Of a stretch of DNA of 64,000 nucleotides, positions 34,921 to 43,916 are shown in pieces. Each line of letters opens with the position of its first letter. Positions within the stretch are counted from its first letter, which is position 1. Both the position numbers and the translations under genes were made by a program. The DNA is from Fenollaria sporofastidiosus. GTDB taxonomy: Bacteria > Bacillota > Clostridia > Tissierellales > Peptoniphilaceae. Where the stretch lies: the NCBI RefSeq assembly GCF_943169635.2, contig NZ_OW968186.1:1426001-1490000 (forward strand). Reading direction: 5' to 3'. The notes beneath the pieces are model-generated. The model saw only the letters and a list, made by a program, of their open reading frames with translations, searched no databases and was not told the origin of the DNA.

Positions 34921-35341
34921 CTTTTCCCCTTTGCATATCCAAATATGTTCTTAATATATAATTTGCTGCTATAGAGTCTACAAACTTCTTTCTGTTTTCT
35001 CTACGCACATTCGTATCAATTAATACTCTTGTAGCGCTAACTGTTGTTAGTCTCTCATCAACATAGACAAGTTCAATGTCTTCTATGTTTTTCTTCATAA
35101 AATCCATGTACTTCTTTACTTTTTTTGCTTGTGGTCCTAGGCTTCCATCCATGTTCTTAGGAAGTCCTACTACCAAAGTCTTAACCTTGTACTGATCAAT
35201 AACAGCTTTTAATTTGTCCCTATCTTCTAATTTTGATGTTCTAAAGATAGTATTTAATGTTGTGACAATGATTTGCATCTCATCCGAAACTGCAAGTCCC
35301 ACTGTCTTATCGCCAATGTCTAAAGCAAGTATTCTCTCCAT
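34910..35341 (-). CDS. ruvX: Putative pre-16S rRNA nuclease / Holliday junction resolvase-like protein (YqgF)
   Basis: RNase H-fold protein of 143 residues. The YqgF signature is clear: ILALDIGDKTVGLAVSDE at the start, LVVGLPKNMDGSLGPQA in the middle, VYVDERLTTVSATRVL, and the final DSIAANYILRTYL with the catalytic Asp. In E. coli YqgF helps 16S rRNA 5' processing; a resolvase role was an earlier proposal. A hairpin lies between ireB and this gene. Confidence 0.93.
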   Translation of the reverse strand: MERILALDIGDKTVGLAVSDEMQIIVTTLNTIFRTSKLEDRDKLKAVIDQYKVKTLVVGLPKNMDGSLGPQAKKVKKYMDFMKKNIEDIELVYVDERLTTVSATRVLIDTNVRRENRKKFVDSIAANYILRTYLDMQRGKDGQ

Positions 35342-35357
35342 AATTTCACCTAAAAAT

Positions 35358-35380
35358 AATAGGGGTTATAAGCCCCTATT
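35358..35380 (-). terminator. Hairpin between ireB and ruvX (attenuator-like)
   Basis: Perfect 8-bp stem AATAGGGG/CCCCTATT with a 7-nt loop, followed on the minus strand by ATTTTTAGG. The T-run is short, so partial termination within the operon is plausible. Confidence 0.55.
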
Positions 35381-35382
35381 AA

Positions 35383-35634
35383 TCATTTTAAATAATCAAC
35401 TAGTATTGCCTCTAAAAGCTCATCTCTTTCCATTTGTATGATCATCGATCTTGCATCATTGTAGCTAGTTATATATGTCGGATCGCCTGATAGAATGTAG
35501 CCAATGATTTGGTTGATAGGATTGTATCCTTTTGCTTCTAGGGCTTCGCAAACCTTATTCAATATTTCTTTTGGTGATTGAATTGTTTCCTTTTGAACAT
35601 TAAATTTCATTGTTTCATCAAATTTGTTATCCAC
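35383..35634 (-). CDS. ireB: IreB-family regulatory phosphoprotein
   Basis: Small (83 residues) member of the IreB/YrzL family (former DUF965). In enterococci IreB is phosphorylated by the IreK Ser/Thr kinase and modulates cell-wall stress responses. The family core NPINQIIGYILSGDPTYITS is intact. I choose GTG 35634 because GAGGTG lies 6 nt upstream; the longer frame begins inside that ribosome site. It is placed after alaS as in other Firmicutes and has a good promoter of its own. Confidence 0.93.
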   Translation of the reverse strand: MDNKFDETMKFNVQKETIQSPKEILNKVCEALEAKGYNPINQIIGYILSGDPTYITSYNDARSMIIQMERDELLEAILVDYLK

Positions 35635-35653
35635 TACTATCACCTCTAACTAT

Positions 35654-35682
35654 AGTATAACACAAAAGACCTAAGTCTTCAA
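35654..35682 (-). promoter_or_regulatory. Promoter of the ireB-ruvX-DUF1292-rnj-valS transcript
   Basis: TTGAAG (35677-35682) and TATACT (35654-35659) on the minus strand, 17-bp spacer. A short GAAGAC/GTCTTT hairpin overlaps the spacer and may end alaS transcription. Confidence 0.65.
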
Positions 35683-35701
35683 TAAATATTTATCTTACAG
35701 C

Positions 35702-38335
35702 TTAAGCTAAGATCTCTTTTAATTTTTCTTCTGCCTTAGCCTCAAATTCTTTAAGCTTATCAGAGTTACCGCCACCTGCTTGTGCCATGTCGTCTCTTCC
35801 GCCACCCTTTGCATCAAGAAGTGGTGCAATGTTCTTCATTAAGATATTTGCTGTAACTACCTTACTTACAACATCCTTAGTAAGTGTTATGATAAACGAA
35901 GTTTTGCCTCCAATATCTGCAGCTACCATTACTATACCTGACTTAACTTTATCTTTAAGCTTATCGCCTGCTTGTCTTAATTCATTCATATTGTCCGCAT
36001 CTATTACACTGATTATATAATTAATGCCATTAAGATTTTTAACTTCACTATCTAAGTTCTTAAGCTCAGCACTTTGTATTTTGTTCTTTAACTCTTTAAT
36101 TTCTCTCTCTCTATCTTTAAGTTCATTAATAGTTTGTTCTGCTTTGACAAGAAGGTCTTCCTTCTTTACCTTAAATGCATCACTTAACTTAACAAGCTCA
36201 TCTTCATTTTCATTTAAGTACTTATAAGTGTTTCTTCCAGTCAATGCTTCAATTCTTCTAACGCCTGCAGCTATACCTGTTTCTTGAACTATCTTAAATA
36301 AGCCTACTTCTGAAGTGTTCTTAACGTGAGTACCGCCGCATAGCTCCACTGAGAAGTCTCCTACTTGTACAACTCTTACTAAGTCTCCGTACTTATCTTC
36401 AAATAAGCCTGTTGCTCCCATCTTCTTAGACTCATCTAAGCTAACTACTGATGTCTCAACATCTATCGCATCAAATATGCTTTCATTAACAATATTTTCA
36501 ACTTGTTTAATTTCATCAGCTGTCATTGCTTGGAAGTGTGTAAAGTCGAATCTAAGTCTTGTAGGACTAACTAATGAGCCTGCTTGATTAACATGTGAGC
36601 CTAAAACCATCTTCAATGCTTTGTGTAGTAAGTGAGTTGCAGTATGGTTCTTGCGAGTATCTTGTCTTAACTTGTAGTCGATTACAGCATCTAGCTTATC
36701 ACCTATTTTTAACTCGCCCTCTTCTACTTCAACTTCGTGAAGCACAAGTCCAGTTTTAGTCTTCTTTGTGTCTATTACTCTAAGACTTACTTTGTCATTC
36801 TTAAGCGTACCAACGTCACCAACTTGTCCGCCTGATTGTCCATAGAATGGTGTCTTATCAAGTATTACTATCGCTTTATCGCCTTTTTTAATAGACTCTC
36901 TTAAGTTCTTATTAACAACTATAGCATTTACTTTAGCATCTTCATTCTCATTATATTCGTAGCCTATAAACTCATTCTTGTAATTATCGTAGATGTCTAA
37001 GTTAAGGTCGCTGTTCCAGCCAGAGTCTTCAACATGAGCATTTTCCTTTGCCCTAAGCTTTTGCTCTTGCATGTTCTTATTAAACTCTTCTTCATCTACG
37101 CTAATTTTATTTTCTTCAAGAATTTCCTTTGTTATATCAAATGGGAAGCCATATGTGTCATATAAAATGAAGGCTTTTTCGCCAGAAAGACTAGTCTTAC
37201 CTTCTTTTTTAAGCTCATCAATATATGAGTTTAGAATGTTCATACCTTGGTTAATAGTCTCTTCAAATTTTGCTTCTTCAGCGCTTATAATCTTGATTAT
37301 AGTGTCTCTATTTTGTGCAAGTTCAGTGTAGTGATATGACCAGCCATCTATAACTTTTTGAACAAGATCAGCTAAGAATGGTCTATCTATACCAAGAAGC
37401 TTGCCATGTCTAATCGCACGTCTGATTATCTTTCTAAGTACATAACCTCTTGACTCGTTTGAAGGTATGATGCCGTCTGAGACCATAAAAGTCATGCTTC
37501 TAACGTGGTCAGCGATTATTCTTATAGATATGTCATCTTTTTCATTCTCTTTATATTTTTTATTAGATAGTCTTTCAATCTCTTCAATAATGCTTCTGAT
37601 TTCCTTTATATCGAAGATGGAGTGTACTCCTTGCATAACGCACGCCATTCTTTCAAGGCCCATACCAGTATCAATGTTAGGGTGACTTAATGGCTCGTAC
37701 TCATCCTTTGATTTTCTATCAAATTGTGTAAATACTAAGTTCCAAACTTCGATAAGTCTTTCATTTTCAACACCATCATCAAAGTCTTTTAATGTGCCGT
37801 ATTTTTCTCCTCTATCATAGAAAATCTCAGTACATGGACCCGATGGACCTGTCTCAAGTTCCCAGAAGTTGTCTTCTTTGCCAAGTCTTACTAATCTCTT
37901 TGGATCTTGTCCCTCTTTAACCCATAGATCAAAAGCTTCATCATCGTCCTTGAAGACTGTAATCCATAACTTTTCTGGCTCTATTTCAAATTTTTCTGTA
38001 AGTAAAGTCCATGCCCAATGTATTGCTTCTTTTTTGAAATAGTCTCCAAAAGAAAAGTTTCCAAGCATTTCAAAGAAAGTTCCGTGTCTATCAGTCTTAC
38101 CAACGTTGTCAATGTCGCCTGTTCTTATACACTTTTGACAAGTTGTCATCCTCTTAGACGGTGCACTTAATTCGCCTGTAAAGAATTTTTTAAGTGGTGC
38201 CATACCAGCACCTATTAATAATAATGATTTATCATCCTTAGGTATTAGTGAAAAACTTTTTTCAGCTAAGTGACCTTGGTTTTTAAAGAAATTTAAATAT
38301 TCATCTCTTATTTGGTCTAAAGATAAATGTTTCAT
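35702..38335 (-). CDS. alaS: Alanyl-tRNA synthetase
   Basis: Class II synthetase of 877 residues. The N-terminal part carries NQGHLAEKSFSLIP and FFEMLGNFSFGDYFKKEAI. The editing domain has the zinc motif HTATHLLHKAL and the CGGTHVKNTSEVG site. The C-Ala domain ends KGGGRDDMAQAGG. It starts 10 bp after the AI-2E-family gene. No T-box leader is visible in that short gap. Confidence 0.97.
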   Translation of the reverse strand: MKHLSLDQIRDEYLNFFKNQGHLAEKSFSLIPKDDKSLLLIGAGMAPLKKFFTGELSAPSKRMTTCQKCIRTGDIDNVGKTDRHGTFFEMLGNFSFGDYFKKEAIHWAWTLLTEKFEIEPEKLWITVFKDDDEAFDLWVKEGQDPKRLVRLGKEDNFWELETGPSGPCTEIFYDRGEKYGTLKDFDDGVENERLIEVWNLVFTQFDRKSKDEYEPLSHPNIDTGMGLERMACVMQGVHSIFDIKEIRSIIEEIERLSNKKYKENEKDDISIRIIADHVRSMTFMVSDGIIPSNESRGYVLRKIIRRAIRHGKLLGIDRPFLADLVQKVIDGWSYHYTELAQNRDTIIKIISAEEAKFEETINQGMNILNSYIDELKKEGKTSLSGEKAFILYDTYGFPFDITKEILEENKISVDEEEFNKNMQEQKLRAKENAHVEDSGWNSDLNLDIYDNYKNEFIGYEYNENEDAKVNAIVVNKNLRESIKKGDKAIVILDKTPFYGQSGGQVGDVGTLKNDKVSLRVIDTKKTKTGLVLHEVEVEEGELKIGDKLDAVIDYKLRQDTRKNHTATHLLHKALKMVLGSHVNQAGSLVSPTRLRFDFTHFQAMTADEIKQVENIVNESIFDAIDVETSVVSLDESKKMGATGLFEDKYGDLVRVVQVGDFSVELCGGTHVKNTSEVGLFKIVQETGIAAGVRRIEALTGRNTYKYLNENEDELVKLSDAFKVKKEDLLVKAEQTINELKDREREIKELKNKIQSAELKNLDSEVKNLNGINYIISVIDADNMNELRQAGDKLKDKVKSGIVMVAADIGGKTSFIITLTKDVVSKVVTANILMKNIAPLLDAKGGGRDDMAQAGGGNSDKLKEFEAKAEEKLKEILA

Positions 38336-38345
38336 ATATACACCT

Positions 38346-39554
38346 CTAATTATTTTTATTTACAATATACTCATTATACACCGTTTTGATAACAAGTGCA
38401 ATAGGCACAGCTAGTATCATGCCTAAGAATCCAAATAGTGACGCGCCTAATACTAACAAGAACAAAACAACTATTGGATGGAAGCCAGTTTCGTTCGAAA
38501 GTATCTTCGGTCCCACTATATTATTTTCTATCCATTGAATAAATAGATATAAAACCAATATCCAAAGTGCTTTGATTGGACTTTCAATAAAGGCAAAAAC
38601 AAAGGCTGGCACTAAGCCCATAAGCGGTCCAACGTATGGAACGATGTCTGCAAAGCAAGTTATCATACCTATGATGAAAGAAAACTCAACGCCTAAAATC
38701 GCAAGCATTATAAATGTTGCAAAACCGACGAAAATTGCCATCTTTATCTTGCCTATGATGTACTTAGTCATGTCATCATGAATCTTGGAGAATAGTCTAA
38801 GCAGACCTTCCTTTTTTGATTCTGGAAGCATTGATCTAAATTTCTCTTTTATATCGTCTTTGTCCTTCAAGAAATAAAATGCAAAGATTGGAATCAAAAC
38901 AACAGAAAAAACAAAGCTCATAACGTTTTTTGCCGATGCAAGTATAAGATTAGCAGCATTTGCTTTTTGATTATTATAGATTTTTGATAAATTGTCAACT
39001 ATTAGCTTATTATCTAAATTTAATCCCTTAAAAACTTCGTATTGACCAATAAATTCATTAATTGATTCAAGCGTTTGCTTGTAGTACTGAGGGAATTTAA
39101 TTATAAGATTCTTAATATCTGAGATAGTCTTTGGAAAGACTGTAAAACCTAAGATTATAAATATAAGAGCAACTATTAGAAAAACAGTCAAAATCGCAAG
39201 AGTCTCTGAAATCTTAAGCCTCTTACGCACACTCTTTACCATAGGGTTTAAAAAGTACGCGAGCATAGCCGATACTAGTATGGACAAGCTTAGTGTCCTT
39301 ACCATAAGAAAACTCTTGTATATGTATATAAAAAATAAGACTGCTAATACTGCTATAAGAAATTTTATGATTACAGTCTTTGAGAATATAAGTTTTTCGC
39401 CATTTTCCACATGTCTGTTGCCTATATTTATAAGATAATATATGCCTAAAGCCAAAATTATTATTTGCAAACCAAGGAGGATACCGTTTAAAGCTCCTCC
39501 TTGATTTATCAAATTAACAATATTTTTATTAATATTACTTGTTAATAAATTCAT
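38346..39554 (-). CDS. AI-2E family transporter (permease)
   Basis: 402-residue membrane protein of the PF01594 family. Hydrophobic segments at both ends flank a soluble-looking middle (IKFPQYYKQTLESINEFI). The conserved C-terminal part has ADIVPYVGPLMGLVP and IQWIENNIVGPKILSNETGFHP. Family members include quorum-signal exporters and Na+/H+ antiporters, so the substrate cannot be named. The position between nifU and alaS recurs in Clostridia-type genomes. Confidence 0.9.
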   Translation of the reverse strand: MNLLTSNINKNIVNLINQGGALNGILLGLQIIILALGIYYLINIGNRHVENGEKLIFSKTVIIKFLIAVLAVLFFIYIYKSFLMVRTLSLSILVSAMLAYFLNPMVKSVRKRLKISETLAILTVFLIVALIFIILGFTVFPKTISDIKNLIIKFPQYYKQTLESINEFIGQYEVFKGLNLDNKLIVDNLSKIYNNQKANAANLILASAKNVMSFVFSVVLIPIFAFYFLKDKDDIKEKFRSMLPESKKEGLLRLFSKIHDDMTKYIIGKIKMAIFVGFATFIMLAILGVEFSFIIGMITCFADIVPYVGPLMGLVPAFVFAFIESPIKALWILVLYLFIQWIENNIVGPKILSNETGFHPIVVLFLLVLGASLFGFLGMILAVPIALVIKTVYNEYIVNKNN

Positions 39555-39558
39555 CTTT

Positions 39559-40008
39559 TTAATCTAAACTCATGTGTTCGTGATCGTGTAGATCATCCTT
39601 TGGTGGTTCGTAGTTTTCAAGACCTTTTACCTTATGTCCAGATTTTTGTTGATAGTCATAAAGTGCAGCCTTTATAGCTTCCTCAGCAAGTACTGAGCAG
39701 TGCATCTTAATTGGTGGTAGGCCGTCTAAGTTTTCTGCTACTTCCTTGTTTGATAAGTTTATTGCATCATTTATTGATTTACCCTTAATCAGCTCAGTTG
39801 CCATTGATGATGACGCGATAGCAGTGCCGCAGCCATAAGTTTTAAACTTAACATCAGTAATTATGTCATTTTCATCTATTTTAAGATACATTCTCATGAT
39901 GTCGCCGCATTTTGCGTTACCAACTTCGCCAACACCACTTGGATTTTCCATCTCTCCTACATTTCTTGGATGCATAAAGTGATCCATAACTTTTTCAGAA
40001 TATAACAT
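39559..40008 (-). CDS. Fe-S cluster scaffold protein, NifU/IscU type
   Basis: 149 residues. The three scaffold cysteines are visible: VGNAKCGD, KTYGCGTAIAS and IKMHCSVLAE. A C-terminal tail of about 20 residues (YEPPKDDLHDHEHMSLD) is His/Asp-rich and has no known role. The ATG overlaps the nifS stop by one base, so sulfur donor and scaffold are made together. Such pairs often replace the SUF or ISC system in anaerobes. Confidence 0.93.
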   Translation of the reverse strand: MLYSEKVMDHFMHPRNVGEMENPSGVGEVGNAKCGDIMRMYLKIDENDIITDVKFKTYGCGTAIASSSMATELIKGKSINDAINLSNKEVAENLDGLPPIKMHCSVLAEEAIKAALYDYQQKSGHKVKGLENYEPPKDDLHDHEHMSLD

Positions 40009-41195
40009 TATATTTCTCCTTTCGCAATCGCCTCATCATATAGAGGTGACATTTGTCTTAATCTTTCTATAATCTTTACAAGACTATCTACAACATAGTC
40101 TACATCTTCTTCTGTAATTTCTTCTGAGAATGTTAGTCTCAAAGATCCATGTGCAATCTCATGTGGAAGTCCTATTGCAAGAAGTACGTGTGATGGATCA
40201 AGTGAACCTGATGCGCACGCAGAACCTGTTGATCCGGCTATGCCCATAGCATCAAGCATTAGTAAAAGAGCTTCGCCTTCTACATACTTAAAGCAGAATG
40301 ATGCATTACCAGGTAATCTTCTGTTTACATCTTTACTTCCGTTATATAGTGTATATGGAATTCTCTCCATAACTTCTTTAACTAATCTGTCTCTTCTGTC
40401 TCTTAAATGTTTGTTATGTTTATCAAAGTTATCATATAATAATTCTATAGCTTTAGCAAGACCAATGATTTCAGCAGTATTTTCAGTTCCTGCTCTTCTC
40501 TTTCTTTCTTGTCCTCCGCCGTGAATTAAGTTGTCTATGTTTACGCCATTCTTAATATAAAGTGCTCCTATACCTTTTGGTCCAAATAATTTATGACCAG
40601 ATAAGCTCAACATATCAACTCCTAAGTCTTTTACGTCTATCCTAACATTACCAACAGCTTGAACAGCGTCAGTGTGGAATAGTACGTTGTGCTTATGAGC
40701 TATAGCAGCCGCTTCTTTGATTGGCTCAATAGTTCCTATCTCATTATTAGCAAACATTATGCTTACCAATATAGTATCCTCTCTGATAGCATTCTCAAGC
40801 TCTTTAAGGTCGATAAAGCCTTCCTCATCAACACTTAGATACGTTATATCAAAACCTTCCTTTTCAAGGAACTTACATGTGTTAAGTATAGCTGGATGCT
40901 CAATCTTAGTTGTTATTATGTGCCTTCCCTTGTCCATATACTTGAAAGCACAACCCTTTAAAGCCCAGTTGTCTGATTCTGAACCACAGCTTGTAAAATA
41001 TATTTCATCTGCCTTACAATTAAAGTAAGAAGCAATCTTCTCCCTTGCTGCTACAACATCCTTCTTAACATCTGTAGCTAATGAGTATAGAGATGAAGCA
41101 TTATAATACTTTTCACCATAATAAGGTAGCATAGCATCTATAACTTCTTTTCTAACTCTAGTTGTTGCAGCATTATCCAAATAAATAAAGCCCAT
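40008..41195 (-). CDS. nifS: Cysteine desulfurase, NifS/IscS type
   Basis: PLP enzyme that takes sulfur from cysteine for Fe-S clusters. 395 residues beginning GFIYLDNAATTRVRKEV. The PLP lysine is in LSGHKLFGPKGIGALYI and the catalytic Cys in STGSACASGSLDPSH. I choose the second ATG (41195), 6 nt after AAGGGGG; 41198 is possible. It is first in a likely nifS-nifU-AI-2E-alaS operon. The upstream 450 bp is non-coding. Confidence 0.94.
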   Translation of the reverse strand: MGFIYLDNAATTRVRKEVIDAMLPYYGEKYYNASSLYSLATDVKKDVVAAREKIASYFNCKADEIYFTSCGSESDNWALKGCAFKYMDKGRHIITTKIEHPAILNTCKFLEKEGFDITYLSVDEEGFIDLKELENAIREDTILVSIMFANNEIGTIEPIKEAAAIAHKHNVLFHTDAVQAVGNVRIDVKDLGVDMLSLSGHKLFGPKGIGALYIKNGVNIDNLIHGGGQERKRRAGTENTAEIIGLAKAIELLYDNFDKHNKHLRDRRDRLVKEVMERIPYTLYNGSKDVNRRLPGNASFCFKYVEGEALLLMLDAMGIAGSTGSACASGSLDPSHVLLAIGLPHEIAHGSLRLTFSEEITEEDVDYVVDSLVKIIERLRQMSPLYDEAIAKGEI

Positions 41196-41198
41196 CAT

Positions 41199-41597
41199 AA
41201 TCCCCCTTTATATAAAATCATACCAAAACAAATATCCCTATTTTATTTTAATATGTATGTATGTGATAATAAAATTATCTATGTAATATGATTGGCCTGT
41301 AATATGTATAATATATGTATTTAATTATACATCGATTATAATATATCCCATTTTGTCAAGAAATAAGCATAATTTTAAATTTTATGATATTGATAAGATA
41401 GACTAAACATTTTAACCTATACTCATCTACGCATACTCTTTATACCCATTTATACATTATTCATTCATATCGATTTATTATACCTGAGCTTACTTTATAC
41501 ATATACTTAAGCTTAGCTCTCGCATTTGATACTCTTTTGATTATATAGAGAGCTCCTATAGTGAGCTTGTCATTATTGAGTCTCTTACATAAAAAAA
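41199..41597. other. Non-coding, very AT-rich intergenic stretch upstream of nifS
   Basis: No convincing open frame or RNA gene is seen. The part next to nifS presumably holds its promoter (several TATAAT-like strings), but none has a good paired -35. The far end holds the terminator of the threonine dehydrogenase operon. Confidence 0.5.
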
Positions 41598-41617
41598 CAG
41601 AGTGATCTCTCACTCTG
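41598..41617 (-). terminator. Terminator of the rplU...tdh-like transcript
   Basis: Perfect 8-bp stem CAGAGTGA/TCACTCTG with a 4-nt loop, then T7 on the minus strand. Confidence 0.9.
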
Positions 41618-41646
41618 CTTTGTATAATTTGTATAATACTAATAAA

Positions 41647-42600
41647 CTATTTTAATTTTTCTCTTAGCTTTTCAAGCATGTCTTTACTCATTGTGTCAAG
41701 ATCATACTCAGGCTTCCAGCCCCATTCTGCTCTTGCACAGCTGTCATCTAATGAGTTTGGCCATGAGTCTGCAATTGCTTGTCTAACTGGGTCAACATTG
41801 TATGTCATAGTAAAATCTGGCATGAATTTTTGTATTGACTTCTTAATTTGTTCTGGCTCAAAGCTCATTGCAGCGATGTTGAATGCATTTCTGTGTATTA
41901 GTTTTGATCCGTCAGCTTCTATAAGTTGAATTACTGCGTTCAAAGCATCTGGCATATACATCATGTCCATGTATGTACCTTCTTTGATGAAGCATTCGTA
42001 AGAACCTTTTTTAATTGCATCATAATAAATATCAACAGCGTAGTCAGTTGTTCCTCCGCCTGGAAGTGTGTCGTATGATATGATTCCAGGGAATCTGACT
42101 CCTCTTGTGTCAACGCCAAATCTTAAGTGGTAGTAGTCGCATAGGTTTTCGCCAGCAACCTTAGTTACTCCGTACATAGATGTTGGTCTTTGTAATGTTG
42201 TTTGAGGTGTCTTATCCTTTGGTGTATCTGGTCCAAAGCATGCAATTGAGCTTGGAGTAAATACTTGGCACTCATTTTCTCTAGCAACTTCAAGAACGTT
42301 GAATAAACCGCCCATGTTTATTTGCCAGCACTTTTGAGGTACCTTTTCACCAACTGCTGATAGTAGTGCTGCTAAGTGAACTATAGTGTTAACTTTATAT
42401 TTGTCAGCTACTTCTTTAATTCTCTTACCATCAGTAACGTCAATTAATTCAAATGGACCTGCGTCTATGATGTCTTTTCTTTCAGGTAGTTCTCTTACAT
42501 CTGATACAACAACATTGCTGTCGCCGTATTCTTTTCTAAATCTTTTAACAAGTTCAGAACCTATTTGTCCTAAAGCTCCAGTAACTAATACTTTTCTCAT
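41647..42600 (-). CDS. SDR-type L-threonine 3-dehydrogenase (NAD-dependent epimerase/dehydratase family)
   Basis: 317-residue extended short-chain dehydrogenase. The NAD-binding loop is TGALGQIGSELV and the catalytic YxxxK is YGVTK. Signature segments of the UDP-galactose-epimerase-like threonine dehydrogenases are present: FTPSSIACFGPDTPKDKTPQ and GGGTTDYAVDIYYDA. The reaction would be L-threonine to 2-amino-3-oxobutyrate. It lies 9 bp after ridA. A kbl partner (glycine C-acetyltransferase) is not in the window. Confidence 0.88.
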   Translation of the reverse strand: MRKVLVTGALGQIGSELVKRFRKEYGDSNVVVSDVRELPERKDIIDAGPFELIDVTDGKRIKEVADKYKVNTIVHLAALLSAVGEKVPQKCWQINMGGLFNVLEVARENECQVFTPSSIACFGPDTPKDKTPQTTLQRPTSMYGVTKVAGENLCDYYHLRFGVDTRGVRFPGIISYDTLPGGGTTDYAVDIYYDAIKKGSYECFIKEGTYMDMMYMPDALNAVIQLIEADGSKLIHRNAFNIAAMSFEPEQIKKSIQKFMPDFTMTYNVDPVRQAIADSWPNSLDDSCARAEWGWKPEYDLDTMSKDMLEKLREKLK

Positions 42601-42609
42601 TTCTTCCTC

Positions 42610-42990
42610 CTATTTGTATGCAATTGCTTCTATTTCAATAAGCCCATCCTTTGGTAGAGTGCTTACCTCTACACAAGATCTTGCAGGTTTATGTTTTGAG
42701 AAGTATTTTTCGTATACGCCATTAACTTTTGAAAAATCTTTCATATTCTTTACGAATATAGTTGTCTTAACTACGTCTTCTAATGTGAAGCCAGCTTCGT
42801 TTAGAATTGCTTCTACATTCTTAATTGATTGTTCAGTAGCTTTTTCAATATCGTCAGATATTAATACTCCTGTTTCAGGATCGATAGGTAGTTGGCCTGA
42901 TGTGAAACAAAATCTTTCAAAAGCTATCGCTTGTGAATATGGTCCTACAGCACCTGGTGCTTTTTTAGTGTCTACAGTATTTAGACTCAT
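42610..42990 (-). CDS. ridA: RidA family enamine/imine deaminase
   Basis: 126-residue YjgF/YER057c/UK114 protein that hydrolyses reactive 2-aminoacrylate-type intermediates. Family motifs are GAVGPYSQAIAFERFCFTSG near the start, the conserved Arg in KPARSCVEVSTLP, and the final LIEIEAIAY. Placement directly before the threonine dehydrogenase and in a genome with PLP-independent serine dehydratase suggests detoxification in amino-acid breakdown, which is inference. Confidence 0.94.
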   Translation of the reverse strand: MSLNTVDTKKAPGAVGPYSQAIAFERFCFTSGQLPIDPETGVLISDDIEKATEQSIKNVEAILNEAGFTLEDVVKTTIFVKNMKDFSKVNGVYEKYFSKHKPARSCVEVSTLPKDGLIEIEAIAYK

Positions 42991-42992
42991 AG

Positions 42993-43334
42993 TTATTCCT
43001 CACTTTCTGTTTCTAAATTTTGCCATAATCTTTCTAGATTATAGTATTCTCTCTCATCGTTTAAAAATATGTGAACGATTACGTCTTCATAATCCATAAT
43101 GATCCATTTGCTAGTTGCCTTGCCTTCAACGCGTCTTGGTAAAATACCTTGTACAGCAAGTTTTTCATCTACCTCGTCCATGATTGACTCGGCGTGTGAT
43201 TTATTATTGGCTGAACAGATTACAAAATAATCAGCAATAGAACTTTTATCTCCTATAAACAAAGTATCAATATCAAAACCTTTCTTTGCTTCTATTGCAT
43301 TTTGTATAATTTCTAACTTTTCTTTAGTTTCCAA
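42993..43334 (-). CDS. rsfS: Ribosomal silencing factor RsfS
   Basis: 113 residues of the Iojap/RsfS family, which binds L14 and blocks subunit joining in starvation. Motifs: KKGFDIDTLFIGDKSSIADY, VICSANNKSHAESI and the C-terminal WIIMDYEDVIVHIF. It lies in the usual yhbY-nadD-yqeK-rsfS order, 6 bp after yqeK. Confidence 0.95.
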   Translation of the reverse strand: METKEKLEIIQNAIEAKKGFDIDTLFIGDKSSIADYFVICSANNKSHAESIMDEVDEKLAVQGILPRRVEGKATSKWIIMDYEDVIVHIFLNDEREYYNLERLWQNLETESEE

Positions 43335-43340
43335 AATAAA

Positions 43341-43916
43341 TTACTCTCCTTTCAATTCCAATAATAAAGAATTTCTTGTCTTTAATGATTGTGGATGTAC
43401 ATATAAGCCTTCTTCTAGTAAATAGCATAGGTTGCAGTTAACGGCTTCATATGCTGCCTTTGTAAGCCCTTCATACTTAAACTCTCTTAACTTTTCAGCC
43501 ATAGAGTAAGTTCTTAATGGCTCTGCAAAGTCTGCATAAAACACAATCTTCTCTAAATCACTCATGTTTTCTCTTCCAAGTGCGTGATTCTTTATTGCTA
43601 AAAGCACTTCTTCATCCTCTACTCCATACTCATATCTAGCTATATAGTATCCTAGCAAAGCATGCAAAACTTTTATGGTGTGCTTTAAGTCACCATCAAT
43701 TATTATATCAAATTCTTTTGCTTTTTGCAATATCTTATCAGTATCTTTATATTTTGCGCAGTCGTGCAAAAGTCCCGCGACCCTTGCCTTCTCTTCGTCT
43801 ACGCCATAGTATTTTGCAAGCTCTACTGAAAAATTCATAACAGATAAAGAGTGCTCATACCTTGACTGTTTTACTTCGCTCTTAAGTTTTTCTTTAAACT
43901 TTTCTATATCATACAT
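43341..43916 (-). CDS. yqeK: HD-domain YqeK, predicted symmetrical Ap4A hydrolase
   Basis: 191-residue HD-superfamily phosphohydrolase. Metal ligands are visible as SRYEHSLSV (His), AGLLHDCAKY (HD) and later KNHALG and VFYADFAEPLR. YqeK proteins split diadenosine tetraphosphate into two ADP. It overlaps the nadD stop by 8 bp, as in many Firmicutes. Confidence 0.93.
   Translation of the reverse strand: MYDIEKFKEKLKSEVKQSRYEHSLSVMNFSVELAKYYGVDEEKARVAGLLHDCAKYKDTDKILQKAKEFDIIIDGDLKHTIKVLHALLGYYIARYEYGVEDEEVLLAIKNHALGRENMSDLEKIVFYADFAEPLRTYSMAEKLREFKYEGLTKAAYEAVNCNLCYLLEEGLYVHPQSLKTRNSLLLELKGE

Noticed and set aside
29375..38345. T-box leaders for valS and alaS
   Set aside because: Upstream gaps are only 10-25 bp, and no T-box sequence or antiterminator is visible.
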